Source: JBCFBK01 sp038562555 (lineage in GTDB: Bacteria > Bacteroidota > Bacteroidia > Bacteroidales > Prolixibacteraceae). Taken from it: a stretch of DNA of 10,606 nucleotides. The stretch's first letter is position 1, and each line of letters begins with the position of its first letter. Below, one piece after another: positions 1 to 7,991 of this stretch. The translations under genes and the position numbers were made by a program. The stretch lies in NCBI GenBank assembly GCA_038562555.1, contig JBCFBK010000086.1:1-10606 (forward strand). Direction: 5' to 3'. The notes under the pieces were generated by a model. It did no database searches and was not told where the DNA came from. It saw only the letters and a program-made list of their open reading frames with translations.

Positions 1-1
1 T

Positions 2-520
2 TACATCCCATTCAACCGGGAGGAAAAGGTCGAAATTTTCACCGGCTTCCTGTCCGTTCACGAACACTTTGGCATACCCGGCAATGGCCTCAAAACGAAG
101 CACAAGTCTTTTGTTCTTCCATCGCGGATCGTATGAAAATTTTTTCATCAGCCAGCCGGCACGGATCGTGTCCCACTTTTCCGGATAGCCGGGATAGCTG
201 ACGAAGTCACCACCGTTGCCTTGTGCAAAGCTGTTGACATTCCATGGCGAGGGGACCTTAACGGGGATCTTTTCCCAGGTTGGATTCCCGGGCAGAGCCG
301 GATTCCTGAGTTCTCCCTCATTCAGTTCTCCCGCGTTTTCTACAGGCATAAACTGCCAGTAGCCGTTCAGACAAACAGCGTCGCGAAAGGGCCGTTCCTG
401 CGGTTTTACGAAATCACCGGGAGGGGCAAAAGCAGCGTTGAACCGGACAGGCTGGGCTGAAGATAGAAAAGCGGTAAGCAGGAGCCCAATGAACAGGGAA
501 GGATTGAGTTTTCTAAACAT
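2..520 (-). CDS. Glycoside hydrolase family 2-like secreted enzyme, N-terminal part (cut by left edge)
   Basis: An open frame starts at ATG 520 and runs without a stop to the left edge, giving 173 visible residues. Residues 1 to 22 are a Sec signal peptide (MFRKLNPSLF, then a hydrophobic core ending at SSAQ), so the product is exported. Residues 40 to 173 resemble the N-terminal sugar-binding jelly-roll domain of GH2 enzymes: LNGYWQF near residue 51, a later PSPWNV, then RAGWLMKKF, a W-x-x-K-R-L-V-L-R-F-E segment and the typical AKVFVNGQEAG turn. The Ig-like and catalytic TIM-barrel domains lie off the window, so the active site and substrate (beta-galactoside, mannoside, glucuronide or other) cannot be judged. 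Its place after susC-susD fits a hydrolase that cuts the imported glycan. A terminator sits only 35 bases upstream, so expression probably depends on read-through. GH2-like assignment fairly sure; substrate unknown. Confidence 0.8.
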   Translation of the reverse strand, partial: MFRKLNPSLFIGLLLTAFLSSAQPVRFNAAFAPPGDFVKPQERPFRDAVCLNGYWQFMPVENAGELNEGELRNPALPGNPTWEKIPVKVPSPWNVNSFAQGNGGDFVSYPGYPEKWDTIRAGWLMKKFSYDPRWKNKRLVLRFEAIAGYAKVFVNGQEAGENFDLFLPVEWDV

Positions 521-555
521 GGTTAATTCGGATTGTGTTGGTACTTTTTAAAAAA

Positions 556-587
556 TGTCAGGGTGGAAAAAAGGCTCCACCCTGACA
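556..587 (-). terminator. Rho-independent terminator after the susC-susD-DUF3823 unit
   Basis: A perfect 12-base-pair inverted repeat (556 to 567 with 576 to 587, arms TGTCAGGGTGGA and its complement) encloses an 8-base loop. Read on the minus strand, the hairpin follows the DUF3823 stop by about 20 bases. It is followed at once by a run of six T and then A residues (about 545 to 555). GC-rich stem plus T-run is the classical intrinsic terminator form. Confidence 0.9.
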
Positions 588-607
588 CAGCATTGCTTTA
601 ATTAAAA

Positions 608-1321
608 TCAGGGAATCGTAATCTCAAAAACTGGACTGTAATTAAACTTACCCGACGTGTTGACGCGTGCTGCAGCTCTTACCCAATAGGTTTTGCCTGC
701 TTGCAGACCGGTGACCACATCTTTATAGGTTGTCGTTAAAATCAGGTCGTCGCTGACGCCCGACAGGTTTGTGGTGACATGTTTAATGAACACCCCATTG
801 GCATGACTCACTGTCGGTACATCCGAACACAGGGTTTTCCGCTCCTGGATTTTGCTGGTAAACTGAGGTCTTGAAATGGTATAGCTGACCTCAATGGTTG
901 TACCGGCAGCAACCGCCGAGGCGTTCACGTTCAGGTATGGGGTTACCGTAAAGTTCACTTCTGCTCTTCCGTTGGGCGGAACAACCACCGTGGCGGAATC
1001 GGTTACCGGGATGAACGGTCCTTCGATGGGAAGCACTTTATAGGTAGCCGGAACAATGTCGCTTCGTTCGAAGGTACCGTCGGCCTTACCATGGAAGTTT
1101 TGCGGAGAAACATCAAACTCATAATCCTGTTCGATGTACCGGATCCGGAAGCCGTTGGGTTGCTCAGTCAGCATGGGCTCGCCGGTCACGCTGTCGATCA
1201 GTTTGCCGTAAATGGTACCCCATTCCGGTTCATCGTAGTTATCCAACTCCGTGCATCCGGGCAGCAAACTGAGAGAGAGAATCAGGAGTGTCAAAATATG
1301 CGTATATCTTAGTCGTTTCAT
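608..1321 (-). CDS. DUF3823-type outer-membrane lipoprotein
   Basis: A 237-residue protein with a type II signal peptide: a hydrophobic core at residues 8 to 20, then LPGC with the lipidated cysteine at residue 23. The segment from about residue 27 (DNYDEPEWGTIYGKLID, then TGEPMLTEQPNGFRIRY) is characteristic of the N-terminal DUF3823 domain, a carboxypeptidase-regulatory-like beta-sandwich. Residues about 125 to 237 form a second beta-rich domain ending in a fibronectin-like strand pattern (TGLQAGKTYWVRAAARVNTSG), as in the DUF3823 C-terminal domain. Such proteins are typically encoded directly after susC-susD pairs and are thought to be surface lipoproteins helping glycan capture; no enzymatic role is known. 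It starts 18 bases after the susD stop and is the last gene before a strong terminator. The ATG at 1321 is the only start that gives a proper signal peptide. Family call is confident; role is inferred from position. Confidence 0.88.
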   Translation of the reverse strand: MKRLRYTHILTLLILSLSLLPGCTELDNYDEPEWGTIYGKLIDSVTGEPMLTEQPNGFRIRYIEQDYEFDVSPQNFHGKADGTFERSDIVPATYKVLPIEGPFIPVTDSATVVVPPNGRAEVNFTVTPYLNVNASAVAAGTTIEVSYTISRPQFTSKIQERKTLCSDVPTVSHANGVFIKHVTTNLSGVSDDLILTTTYKDVVTGLQAGKTYWVRAAARVNTSGKFNYSPVFEITIP

Positions 1322-1339
1322 TTTGCGTTCTTTTTAGCG

Positions 1340-3151
1340 TTAGTAACCAGGATTTTGAATAAGCTTCGGATTCCGGCCGATTTCAGCCCCGGCGATCTTT
1401 TCATAATAGAGTTTCGAGGTGAACGTCCGGGTGCTTCCCGAAGCTCTTGTTTTAAAGATGTAGCCGTTTTCATCGAGATTGAGGTAAGGCAGCAGCACCA
1501 TAAAGGAAGTGTTCGACAGGATGTCGGTGGCGATTCTCCAGCGCCTGATATCCCAGTAACGATGGCTTTCGAAAGCCAGTTCCACCTGTCGTTCATGCCT
1601 CACTTTATCGCGGGTCACTTCCGCATCTTCGAGCGCCCGTATGCCTGCGCGTCCGCGGATCTGGTTCAGCGCCCATTTGGCTTCAGCTACCTTGCCTAAC
1701 TCAATTGCCGCTTCAGCATAGTTTAAGAGTATTTCACCGTAACGGAAATCCAGGAAAGCTGTGCTGGACGTGTTGTGGCCGACAAATGACCGGTCATACG
1801 CCGGATTCAGGTATTTCCGGATATACAAGCCTGACTGGGAGGTCTCATTTGTTCCGATCCCGCTCATGCCGATCACGCGGATGGTCCCGTTTTCGTTGTC
1901 GATCTGATGGGTGGCCGGGTTATAATAGGTACTTGTATTTCCTGCTGTGATTTCGCGTCCCTGATCAATAATGCCCGCCTGGACATCGATCGGTGTTCCT
2001 CTCCATTCGGAGAACGGGACAATATAGGTTGCCAGGAATCGGGGATCTTTATTGGCAAACAGGTCAACCGGGTTTTCATAAACAATGGGGTTGCCGTTGC
2101 CGTCTTTCAGTTTCAGCGTACCCGCCGAACCATCGGTGTACTCATATTGCTCGGCCAGTTCAACAGTCGGACCGATCCGTGAACCATAGCCCTGCCCCGA
2201 TCTCACCGTAAAAGGGAGGTTCCACCGGTCGTATGAATGGCCCTTATCGGGATAGAAAAAATATTTGGCAAAAATGACTTCGGGGTTTCCGTTCTGATTG
2301 CTTTCGACAAACAGGTTCTGAAAATTAGCAACTTTATCCGCGTTCGCATTGTAGAGCTGATATTTGTTCAGGTCGATAATGGCCTTTGCCGCATCAAAAG
2401 CCGCCTGCCAGTAGGTGTTGGCGTTAGCCGATGGTATGCCGACCAGCCCGTCCAGGTCCACTTGCCCGTATTTGGCAACAGATGCAGCATACAGCATAGC
2501 CCGTGATTTCAGAGCGCGTGCAGCACTTTTGTTGGCGCGAACCTTTGAGTTTGACTCCGGCAATAAGACGATGGCCTCGTCCAGTTCCTTTGCGATAAAA
2601 TCATAAATCTCTTTTTCAGTATTCCGGGGTACCTGCAGTTCGTCCAGGTTGTCGCCGGTCCAGTTTTGCACTTCCGTGATCAGCGGTACGCCGCCGTAGC
2701 GCTTCACCATCCCAAAATAATAGTAAGCGCGGACAAACTTGGCTTCACCCGTAAAGCTGGCCTTTAGGGCATCCGACAGGTTTGCCTCCGGTAACTTCTG
2801 GATCAGGTTATTCACATGCCGCACCCCTTTATAGTTCCAGTAGGCAAGCCACGTACCGTCGCCCACGCTGTTCATTTCACTTCCAAATGCATAAAGGGCC
2901 TCATCAGACATATGGCACAGGAAGCTTCCGGAACCATGCTGGTTAAATCCGTCACGGGCGCTGAAACCGAAGTCTTCGATCGGCAGTAAATCGTAGAGGC
3001 TGGCCAGGTATGCCGTTACACCCGATTCGCCGCTTAAGAGGTCATCTTCCGTGACAATATTCAGCGGTTCTTTATCAAGTACATCTTCGCAGGCCTGAAA
3101 TGTAAATCCAAGCAGCAAAACTAAAACAACTGATATAAACTTCTTTTTCAT
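1340..3151 (-). CDS. SusD/RagB-family glycan-binding outer-membrane lipoprotein
   Basis: A 603-residue SusD-type protein that would sit as a lid on the SusC transporter encoded just upstream and bind glycan at the cell surface. The signal peptide MKKKFISVV plus hydrophobic stretch ends in a lipobox with the lipidated cysteine at residue 21 (FQAC, then EDVLDKEPL, a common SusD opening). Visible family marks include the helical KFVRAYYYFGMVKRYGGVPLI segment (about 140 to 160), the C-terminal RYGEILLNYAEAAIELG helix, LNQIRGRAG, then RHERQVELAFESHRYWDIRRWR, and a final NPKLIQNPGY. The frame is open up to a GTG at 3184, but that would overlap the end of susC and put 11 extra polar residues before the signal peptide. 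The ATG at 3151 leaves a 13-base gap after the susC stop and is preferred. Length is normal for the family. The bound glycan cannot be predicted from sequence alone. Confidence 0.95.
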   Translation of the reverse strand: MKKKFISVVLVLLLGFTFQACEDVLDKEPLNIVTEDDLLSGESGVTAYLASLYDLLPIEDFGFSARDGFNQHGSGSFLCHMSDEALYAFGSEMNSVGDGTWLAYWNYKGVRHVNNLIQKLPEANLSDALKASFTGEAKFVRAYYYFGMVKRYGGVPLITEVQNWTGDNLDELQVPRNTEKEIYDFIAKELDEAIVLLPESNSKVRANKSAARALKSRAMLYAASVAKYGQVDLDGLVGIPSANANTYWQAAFDAAKAIIDLNKYQLYNANADKVANFQNLFVESNQNGNPEVIFAKYFFYPDKGHSYDRWNLPFTVRSGQGYGSRIGPTVELAEQYEYTDGSAGTLKLKDGNGNPIVYENPVDLFANKDPRFLATYIVPFSEWRGTPIDVQAGIIDQGREITAGNTSTYYNPATHQIDNENGTIRVIGMSGIGTNETSQSGLYIRKYLNPAYDRSFVGHNTSSTAFLDFRYGEILLNYAEAAIELGKVAEAKWALNQIRGRAGIRALEDAEVTRDKVRHERQVELAFESHRYWDIRRWRIATDILSNTSFMVLLPYLNLDENGYIFKTRASGSTRTFTSKLYYEKIAGAEIGRNPKLIQNPGY

Positions 3152-3164
3152 CTGTTTTTCTTGT

Positions 3165-6100
3165 TTAGAATGAAATGTTGACACCTAAATTGAAATTCCT
3201 GGTGATCGGGTAGAGGGAGCTGTTTTCCCGCGGCGTTTGCTCCGGATCGATAAACTTGATCTTTGTCCAGGTATGCAGGTTAAAGCCATTGGCATAAATT
3301 CTGACCTGTTCCAGCCCGGCCTTGCGGGACAGATTTTGAGGGAGGGTGTAGCCTATTTCCGTACTTTTCAGACGAAGGAAGGAAGCATCATTCAGCCAGA
3401 AATCAGACATCGCGTAATTCGAATTCGAGGCGGTGCGGTAGGCCGGGTACTTTCCGGGTATCCATTCACTGTTCGGATTGGTTACGTCGGCCAGGTGCCA
3501 GCGGTCGTTAAAAATGGCCAGGCTGTTTCGTCCCCAGCGCAAAGGCGTTTGCAACGCTCCGGCATAGAATACGTCAAATTTCGCAGCTCCCTGAAAATGC
3601 ATGGACAGATCGAAATTTTTCCACTTTCCGCTGATGGTGAAACCATAGGTGATTTCAGGGAACCGTCCCGGATCGCTGTCGGCGCTGCTGCCTGAACTAC
3701 CCGATGTAGCCGTATTTCCCCTTCCGATTTGCGTCTGGTCGCCACTGTCGATAATCCCGTCCTTGTTCAGATCCAGGTATTTCAGGTCGCCAGGCAATAG
3801 GTTTCTGTTCCCTTTACCATCCTGGATGGGAGAGTTGTAGATCTCGTCATAATCCTGGAAACGCCCGATGGTTTTATATCCCCAGATAATATTGTCCCAG
3901 CGGTTTTGCGGATTATTCCTCCAGTCATCGTATGTACCGGTGGGATTCGCCCGTTCCACGAATTTGTTCTGTGTGCGGGCATTTGCCATGTTCCCGCTGA
4001 TGTTGATCTGGCCGTTCCTGAATTTGGCGGTATAACCCAACGCGATTTCATAGCCCCGTGTAAGGTCGCTGTTCAGGTTTTCCTGAGGAAGCGAAGCCCC
4101 TACGGTTTCGGGAAGCGTTAGCAGGCGGTTTGCCAAAAGCCCGGTCCTGTAACGGCGAAAGATTTCAAATTCAAAATGGAGTTTGTTGCCGAGTAAATCG
4201 CCGTCGAGCCCCAGATTGGACATTTCAGCTTCGTACCAGAAAATATTGGGATTGGGAAGGCTTTTAAAACCAACTCCTGCCGTAAGTCCGTTATCAAATA
4301 CATAGTTGCCGCTCGGGTATGAGAATCCTTCAATATATTGGAACGAACTTGCATCTTCATCGCCCAGTTTACCCCATGAACCCCGGAGTTTCAGGTTGTC
4401 AACGAACGACACGTTCCCTTTAAAAAAGTTTTCTTCCGATATGCGCCATCCTCCAAAGAAGGAAGGAAAGAAGCCCCACCGGTTGTTACCGGGAAATTTA
4501 GATGATCCGTCGTAGCGGAAGGCAAATTCAAACAGGTATTTTGAACTGTAATCGTAATTCATACGCCCAACCACACCCACATTAGCCAGGTCATAGGTTT
4601 GGCTGCCGCTCTGGCCAGCCCGCTGCGTATTTGGGTCGCCTGTGAACATTTCTTCCAGTTCATCCAGCAGCAGGTCTCTCCGGGCGCTAAAGTTATCCGA
4701 CACTTCAGTTCGTTGCTCCATCAAAGCAAGCGCTTTCACACTATGCTCATTGAATTTGTTTTCATAATTCAACGATACCTGTAACAGGTCTTTATGACGG
4801 GTGCGGTAATACCGTTCGATATACGACGGACTTTGCTGGTAAACAGCGGTGTAGGTGTCGGTCGTCGCGTTGTAATTGTATAAGGGATATTTCTTTTTAT
4901 AGGTCTTCTTGTCAATGTCGTAATTATAGCGGCTGAACAGGGCCGTCGCCTTTAATCCCTGTACAAAGGGAATTTTATAGTTCAGGCTGAACGTTCCCTG
5001 GTACGATTTGTTTTGCGTTTTAATATAACCTGAAATTGCCTTCGAGGTAATGGCCAGCGGGTGCGTCCCGTCGGCTACCTGGTTGTTGAGGTACTGGGGA
5101 TTGTCGTTCGCGTAGACACTTAGGGTAGGTATCTGCATCCACATCGATTTGAACATAAATACCCGGTCCTGGGTTCCGCCCGGTTCGTTCACATTGTCCA
5201 GAATGGCGTCGGTCAGGATTTGAATGTCAAGATCCTTCGTCAACTGAATATTGAGGTTCGACCGGAAGTTATACCGGTTGTAATTTAAATCGCCGCTTTT
5301 CCATAAACCCATTTCGTCAAAGTACCCAAACGACAGGAAATAACGGACTTTTTCCGTACCACCGTTGACGTTCAGGTTATGTTGTTGCTGGGGAGCATAT
5401 TCCCGCAGGGCAAGGTTCTGCCAGTCGGTCGACTTTTTTGTGCCGTTGGCATATTGTTCAATGTCTTCTGCCGAATATGAAAGGGCTTTGTTGGTCCTGT
5501 TTACGAGATTATCGTTCTGGATCTGCTCGTTTGTTAAAGTCATCCAGTCAACCGCATTGCCAACCTCCGGGGTACTGGTAATGTCGGCCCAGCCGTATGT
5601 TCCGGAATAGTTGAATTGCGCCTTTGACGTTTCCCCCTTCTTCGTGGTGATCAAAACGACGCCATCGGCCGCTTTCACCCCGTAAACGGCAGCAGAGGCA
5701 TCTTTGAGGATTGAAATGCTTTCCACTTCGTTGGGATCTATTTTGGAATAATCTTCGCGTACAATTCCGTCGACCACCACCAACGGACTGCCATAGCCGC
5801 GGATGTCGAAGTAGTTTTCGTAACGTCCCGGTTCGCTGGTTCGCTGTACAACCCTTAATCCCGGCAGTTTTCCCGACATGGTGTTGGTCAGATTCGCTTG
5901 CGTGCTGACTTTTATTTCATCGGCCGTGATATTTGAAATCGCTCCGGTGAGCGTAGCTTTCCGTTGCGTGCCGTAACCTACGGCCACCACTTCCTCCAGT
6001 CCGATGGACTCTTCGGCCAGGATCACATTGATCGTTGATTTTCCGGAGGTGGGAATTTCCTGTGTTTTCATGCCCACGAACGAAAACACCAGGACGCCGG

Positions 6101-6641
6101 CGGGTCCCACGCCATTTATATTGTAATTTCCATTAATATCGGTAATCGTTCCATGTGCAGTACCCTTGATTACCACAGTTACGCCCGGGAGTGCAAGACC
6201 CGAAGAATCGGTCACCCTGCCGGCGACGGATTTTTGCTGCTGAACGCTTCGGCCGGAGGCATCCGGTTGGTTCCGTTCAGTCAGGAGGATTTGCCTGCCC
6301 TTAATTTCGTAACGGATCCCGGTATTCTTCAATACTTCGTCCAGGATCGCCGTGATGTTTCCATTTTCAATATGGACATCAACTTTGCGGTCAACATCGA
6401 TCATGGCCGCACTGTAGAGAAAATAAAAATCGCTTTCGTCTTCAATGGACTCAAGGATGTTTTTTAAAGAGGTATTTTCTAAATTCAGCGAAATCTTTGT
6501 TTCCTGAGAGTAGGTTTCGATCCCCATTACCTGGATCAGTGAAAACAGTAACAGAAAAGTAGTCAGCCTCATAATTAATAATAGTTTTCGCAATAAACAT
6601 GCATTTCTTGCCCTTGCGGCAAAATGAATCGTTTTTTTCAT
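3165..6641 (-). CDS. SusC/RagA-family TonB-dependent transporter with STN signalling domain
   Basis: A 1158-residue outer-membrane glycan transporter. Order of parts: a long signal peptide with a basic n-region and core RLTTFLLLFSLIQV (about 25 to 38), cleaved near TYSQ (44 to 46). Then an STN domain (about 48 to 120, KISLNLENTSLKNILESI to GRQILLTE), a carboxypeptidase-regulatory-like domain (about 138 to 212, VAGRVTDSSG, GNYNI, FSFVGM), and a plug (about 217 to 335; EEVVAVGYGTQRKATLTGAI, SPLVVVDG, ISILKDASAAVYG, GVVLITTKKG). A 22-strand-type barrel ends in the aromatic terminus FNLGVNISF. A Ca-binding-like loop DLNKDGIIDSGD lies late in the barrel. In Bacteroidota the STN domain marks transporters that also signal to a FecR anti-sigma factor, matching the fecR and sigma genes directly upstream. 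The ATG at 6641 has a modest AAAGG upstream. The region before it shows no housekeeping promoter, which fits sigma-dependent control (inference). Confidence 0.96.
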   Translation of the reverse strand: MKKTIHFAARARNACLLRKLLLIMRLTTFLLLFSLIQVMGIETYSQETKISLNLENTSLKNILESIEDESDFYFLYSAAMIDVDRKVDVHIENGNITAILDEVLKNTGIRYEIKGRQILLTERNQPDASGRSVQQQKSVAGRVTDSSGLALPGVTVVIKGTAHGTITDINGNYNINGVGPAGVLVFSFVGMKTQEIPTSGKSTINVILAEESIGLEEVVAVGYGTQRKATLTGAISNITADEIKVSTQANLTNTMSGKLPGLRVVQRTSEPGRYENYFDIRGYGSPLVVVDGIVREDYSKIDPNEVESISILKDASAAVYGVKAADGVVLITTKKGETSKAQFNYSGTYGWADITSTPEVGNAVDWMTLTNEQIQNDNLVNRTNKALSYSAEDIEQYANGTKKSTDWQNLALREYAPQQQHNLNVNGGTEKVRYFLSFGYFDEMGLWKSGDLNYNRYNFRSNLNIQLTKDLDIQILTDAILDNVNEPGGTQDRVFMFKSMWMQIPTLSVYANDNPQYLNNQVADGTHPLAITSKAISGYIKTQNKSYQGTFSLNYKIPFVQGLKATALFSRYNYDIDKKTYKKKYPLYNYNATTDTYTAVYQQSPSYIERYYRTRHKDLLQVSLNYENKFNEHSVKALALMEQRTEVSDNFSARRDLLLDELEEMFTGDPNTQRAGQSGSQTYDLANVGVVGRMNYDYSSKYLFEFAFRYDGSSKFPGNNRWGFFPSFFGGWRISEENFFKGNVSFVDNLKLRGSWGKLGDEDASSFQYIEGFSYPSGNYVFDNGLTAGVGFKSLPNPNIFWYEAEMSNLGLDGDLLGNKLHFEFEIFRRYRTGLLANRLLTLPETVGASLPQENLNSDLTRGYEIALGYTAKFRNGQINISGNMANARTQNKFVERANPTGTYDDWRNNPQNRWDNIIWGYKTIGRFQDYDEIYNSPIQDGKGNRNLLPGDLKYLDLNKDGIIDSGDQTQIGRGNTATSGSSGSSADSDPGRFPEITYGFTISGKWKNFDLSMHFQGAAKFDVFYAGALQTPLRWGRNSLAIFNDRWHLADVTNPNSEWIPGKYPAYRTASNSNYAMSDFWLNDASFLRLKSTEIGYTLPQNLSRKAGLEQVRIYANGFNLHTWTKIKFIDPEQTPRENSSLYPITRNFNLGVNISF

Positions 6642-6670
6642 ACCTTTGTTGTTGTTAATTGATTAGAAAT

Positions 6671-6689
6671 AACTCTTTTGAGGAGAGTT
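6671..6689. other. Second small hairpin in the susC leader
   Basis: AACTCT (6671 to 6676) pairs with AGAGTT (6684 to 6689) over a 7-base loop, about 30 bases before the susC start. On the plus strand a run of T follows directly (6690 to 6694); on the minus strand the sequence after it is ATTTC. The stem is short and may be chance or a leader structure. Confidence 0.3.
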
Positions 6690-6705
6690 TTTTTGATTGA
6701 ACAGG

Positions 6706-6730
6706 CGGGGTGATGTGGCGCATTACCCCG
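6706..6730. other. Hairpin in the fecR-susC intergenic region
   Basis: CGGGGTGATG (6706 to 6715) pairs with CATTACCCCG (6721 to 6730) around a 5-base loop; one pair is G-T on the plus strand and a C-A mismatch on the minus strand. On the plus strand it is followed by TTTTT, but in the direction of the surrounding genes no T-run follows. It is therefore a poor terminator for fecR. It could be an mRNA structure or a terminator for antisense transcription. Confidence 0.5.
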
Positions 6731-6735
6731 TTTTT

Positions 6736-6744
6736 CTATAAGTC
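6736..6744 (-). promoter_or_regulatory. Candidate ECF-sigma-related motif upstream of susC
   Basis: The minus strand reads GACTTATAG here, 95 bases before the susC start, followed directly by AAAAAC. The same nine bases, also with AAAAAC a few bases downstream, occur upstream of fecR at 7904 to 7912. No housekeeping-type promoter is visible before either gene. Shared sequence is seen; any promoter function is a guess, and an AT-rich 9-mer match can arise by chance. Confidence 0.22.
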
Positions 6745-6767
6745 GCTGTTTTATTTCTTATTTCAGT

Positions 6768-7835
6768 CTACCTCTCTTTCTTTTTATCGATTAGAATTAC
6801 TTTTTCAGAGTAGGTGCCGTCGGGCAGCTTTTGCCGTTCGGTAACCGTGTAGGAGATGGGTGTCACAATCTCGAGCATTTCCAGGATCTGATAAACGGTC
6901 TCATCAACGAAAGTTGCCGTATAGGTGAGGGAACTGAGCTCCGGATCATTCAGTTTTACCTGAATATTGTACCAGCGTGAAAGGCGTTCTGTAACCTGAT
7001 CCAGGGAGTCGTCTTTGAATATGAGTTTACCTTCCCTCCACGAAACATATTTCGCCGGGTCTTCCCGTTTCAGGGAATATTTGCTGCTGGCAGGATCAAA
7101 AATAAAATGCTGACCCGGCTCCATTTCGCAGATGGCCGGTTTTTTTCCGGTATTCGCCAGAATGATCACCTTTCCGGATTCCAGGGTTGTTTCCACATCG
7201 GGATCACCGGGGTAAGCCTTGATATTGAAGGAGGTACCGACCGCCTTGACGGCTATTCCCTGTATTTCGACAATAAATGGTTTTGATTTATCCGGCGAAA
7301 CTTCAAAATAGGCTTCTCCCTCAAGCCTCACAGTCCGTGTTTGCCCGGCAAACCGTTGAGGATAGATCATCTTGCTGTCGTAGTTCAGCCAGACCTTTGT
7401 GCCGTCGGCCAGTTCGAGATGGGTCCGGGACCCCGGCGGCGAAACAATTTCATATTCCTGTGAGCCGTTTAATGCCTCGTAGAGCTCAGGCTGAAACACA
7501 TAAGTATAAACCAGTAAGGTAATGACGGGTATTAAAAGAATGGCCGCGGCCCTGGACAGCAGGGGGACAAGAGAACGCTTTTTTGCCGGGATAGAATGGC
7601 TTTTGCCTTCAGCCGGAGGTTCTGAGCGCCTCATGTTAATGGTATGGTGAATCTTATACAGGCGCAACAGGGCAGCTTCCTGATCGGCTGCTTCCGGAAA
7701 TTCAAGCTCATTCCAATAACCCTTAAACAGGTTTTCACCGGTTCTCTGATCTTTTTGTATCCAGTTAAAGATGGTATCAAGCTCATCAGGCGAGCATTTA
7801 TTGGCGGCGAACTTTGTCAGAAGCTTTTTGTCCAT
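6768..7835 (-). CDS. FecR-family anti-sigma factor
   Basis: A 355-residue inner-membrane regulator. Residues 1 to 85 form the cytoplasmic sigma-binding part (small N-terminal helices, e.g. CSPDELDTIFNWI). A single membrane segment follows at about 90 to 113 (PLLSRAAAILLIPVITLLVY). The periplasmic FecR domain spans about 124 to 225: SPPGSRTHLELADGTKVWLN, then RTVRLEGEAYFEVS, KPFIVE, and AVGTSFNIKAY, all hallmark strings of the family. The C-terminal DUF4974-like domain (about 270 to 345, LIFKDDSLDQVTERLSRWYN to YTATFVDETVYQILEML) is itself STN-like and is expected to meet the STN domain of SusC. It holds or activates the ECF sigma factor encoded upstream. The ATG at 7835 is the first codon of a normal family N-terminus. 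A terminator-like element in the 156-base gap separates it from the sigma gene, so it may have its own promoter. Confidence 0.95.
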   Translation of the reverse strand: MDKKLLTKFAANKCSPDELDTIFNWIQKDQRTGENLFKGYWNELEFPEAADQEAALLRLYKIHHTINMRRSEPPAEGKSHSIPAKKRSLVPLLSRAAAILLIPVITLLVYTYVFQPELYEALNGSQEYEIVSPPGSRTHLELADGTKVWLNYDSKMIYPQRFAGQTRTVRLEGEAYFEVSPDKSKPFIVEIQGIAVKAVGTSFNIKAYPGDPDVETTLESGKVIILANTGKKPAICEMEPGQHFIFDPASSKYSLKREDPAKYVSWREGKLIFKDDSLDQVTERLSRWYNIQVKLNDPELSSLTYTATFVDETVYQILEMLEIVTPISYTVTERQKLPDGTYSEKVILIDKKKER

Positions 7836-7903
7836 TTTGTATTAAGTTATTCAGTTCAGGAAGAAAACCTCTACGCAGTTTAACCGAGGGAAGTTTTTCC
7901 GAA

Positions 7904-7912
7904 CTATAAGTC
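7904..7912 (-). promoter_or_regulatory. Candidate ECF-sigma-related motif upstream of fecR
   Basis: The minus strand reads GACTTATAG, 69 bases before the fecR start and just downstream of the sigma-gene terminator, followed five bases later by AAAAAC. It is identical over nine bases to the element before susC at 6736 to 6744. Placement between a terminator and the next gene is where a promoter would be expected, but function is unproven. Confidence 0.22.
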
Positions 7913-7926
7913 AGACGCAGAAAAAT

Positions 7927-7957
7927 AAAAAACCACCATTCCGGTTTTTGGTTTTTT
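7927..7957 (-). terminator. A/T-tract terminator between the sigma and fecR genes (possibly bidirectional)
   Basis: AAAAAACC (7927 to 7934) pairs with GGTTTTTT (7950 to 7957), with a possible small inner ACC/GGT pairing. On the minus strand the stem runs into TTTTTTATTTTT, a good release tract, about 35 bases after the sigma stop. The plus strand also has eight T. GC content of the stem is low, so termination may be partial and set a sigma to anti-sigma ratio. Confidence 0.6.
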
Positions 7958-7991
7958 TTATGAATCGAAGATGGAATTGCGAAATGTCTGT

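Noticed and set aside
221..460. A plus-strand open frame near the left edge
   Set aside because: The opposite strand encodes a signal peptide and GH2-type sugar-binding domain in one continuous frame, which explains the region better.
1318..1596. A 92-residue minus-strand frame overlapping the end of susD
   Set aside because: It is out of frame with the conserved SusD C-terminus and has no family features.
3152..3184. Upstream GTG start for susD
   Set aside because: It would overlap susC and place polar residues ahead of the lipoprotein signal peptide; ATG 3151 is better.
3237..3695. A 152-residue plus-strand open frame opposite the end of susC
   Set aside because: It is antisense to the conserved SusC barrel, and the translation has no family features.
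7923..7960. TATTTTTC near the sigma-fecR terminator as a possible housekeeping -7 box for fecR
   Set aside because: It misses the final G, lies in the terminator T-run, and no TTG lies about 19 bases upstream.
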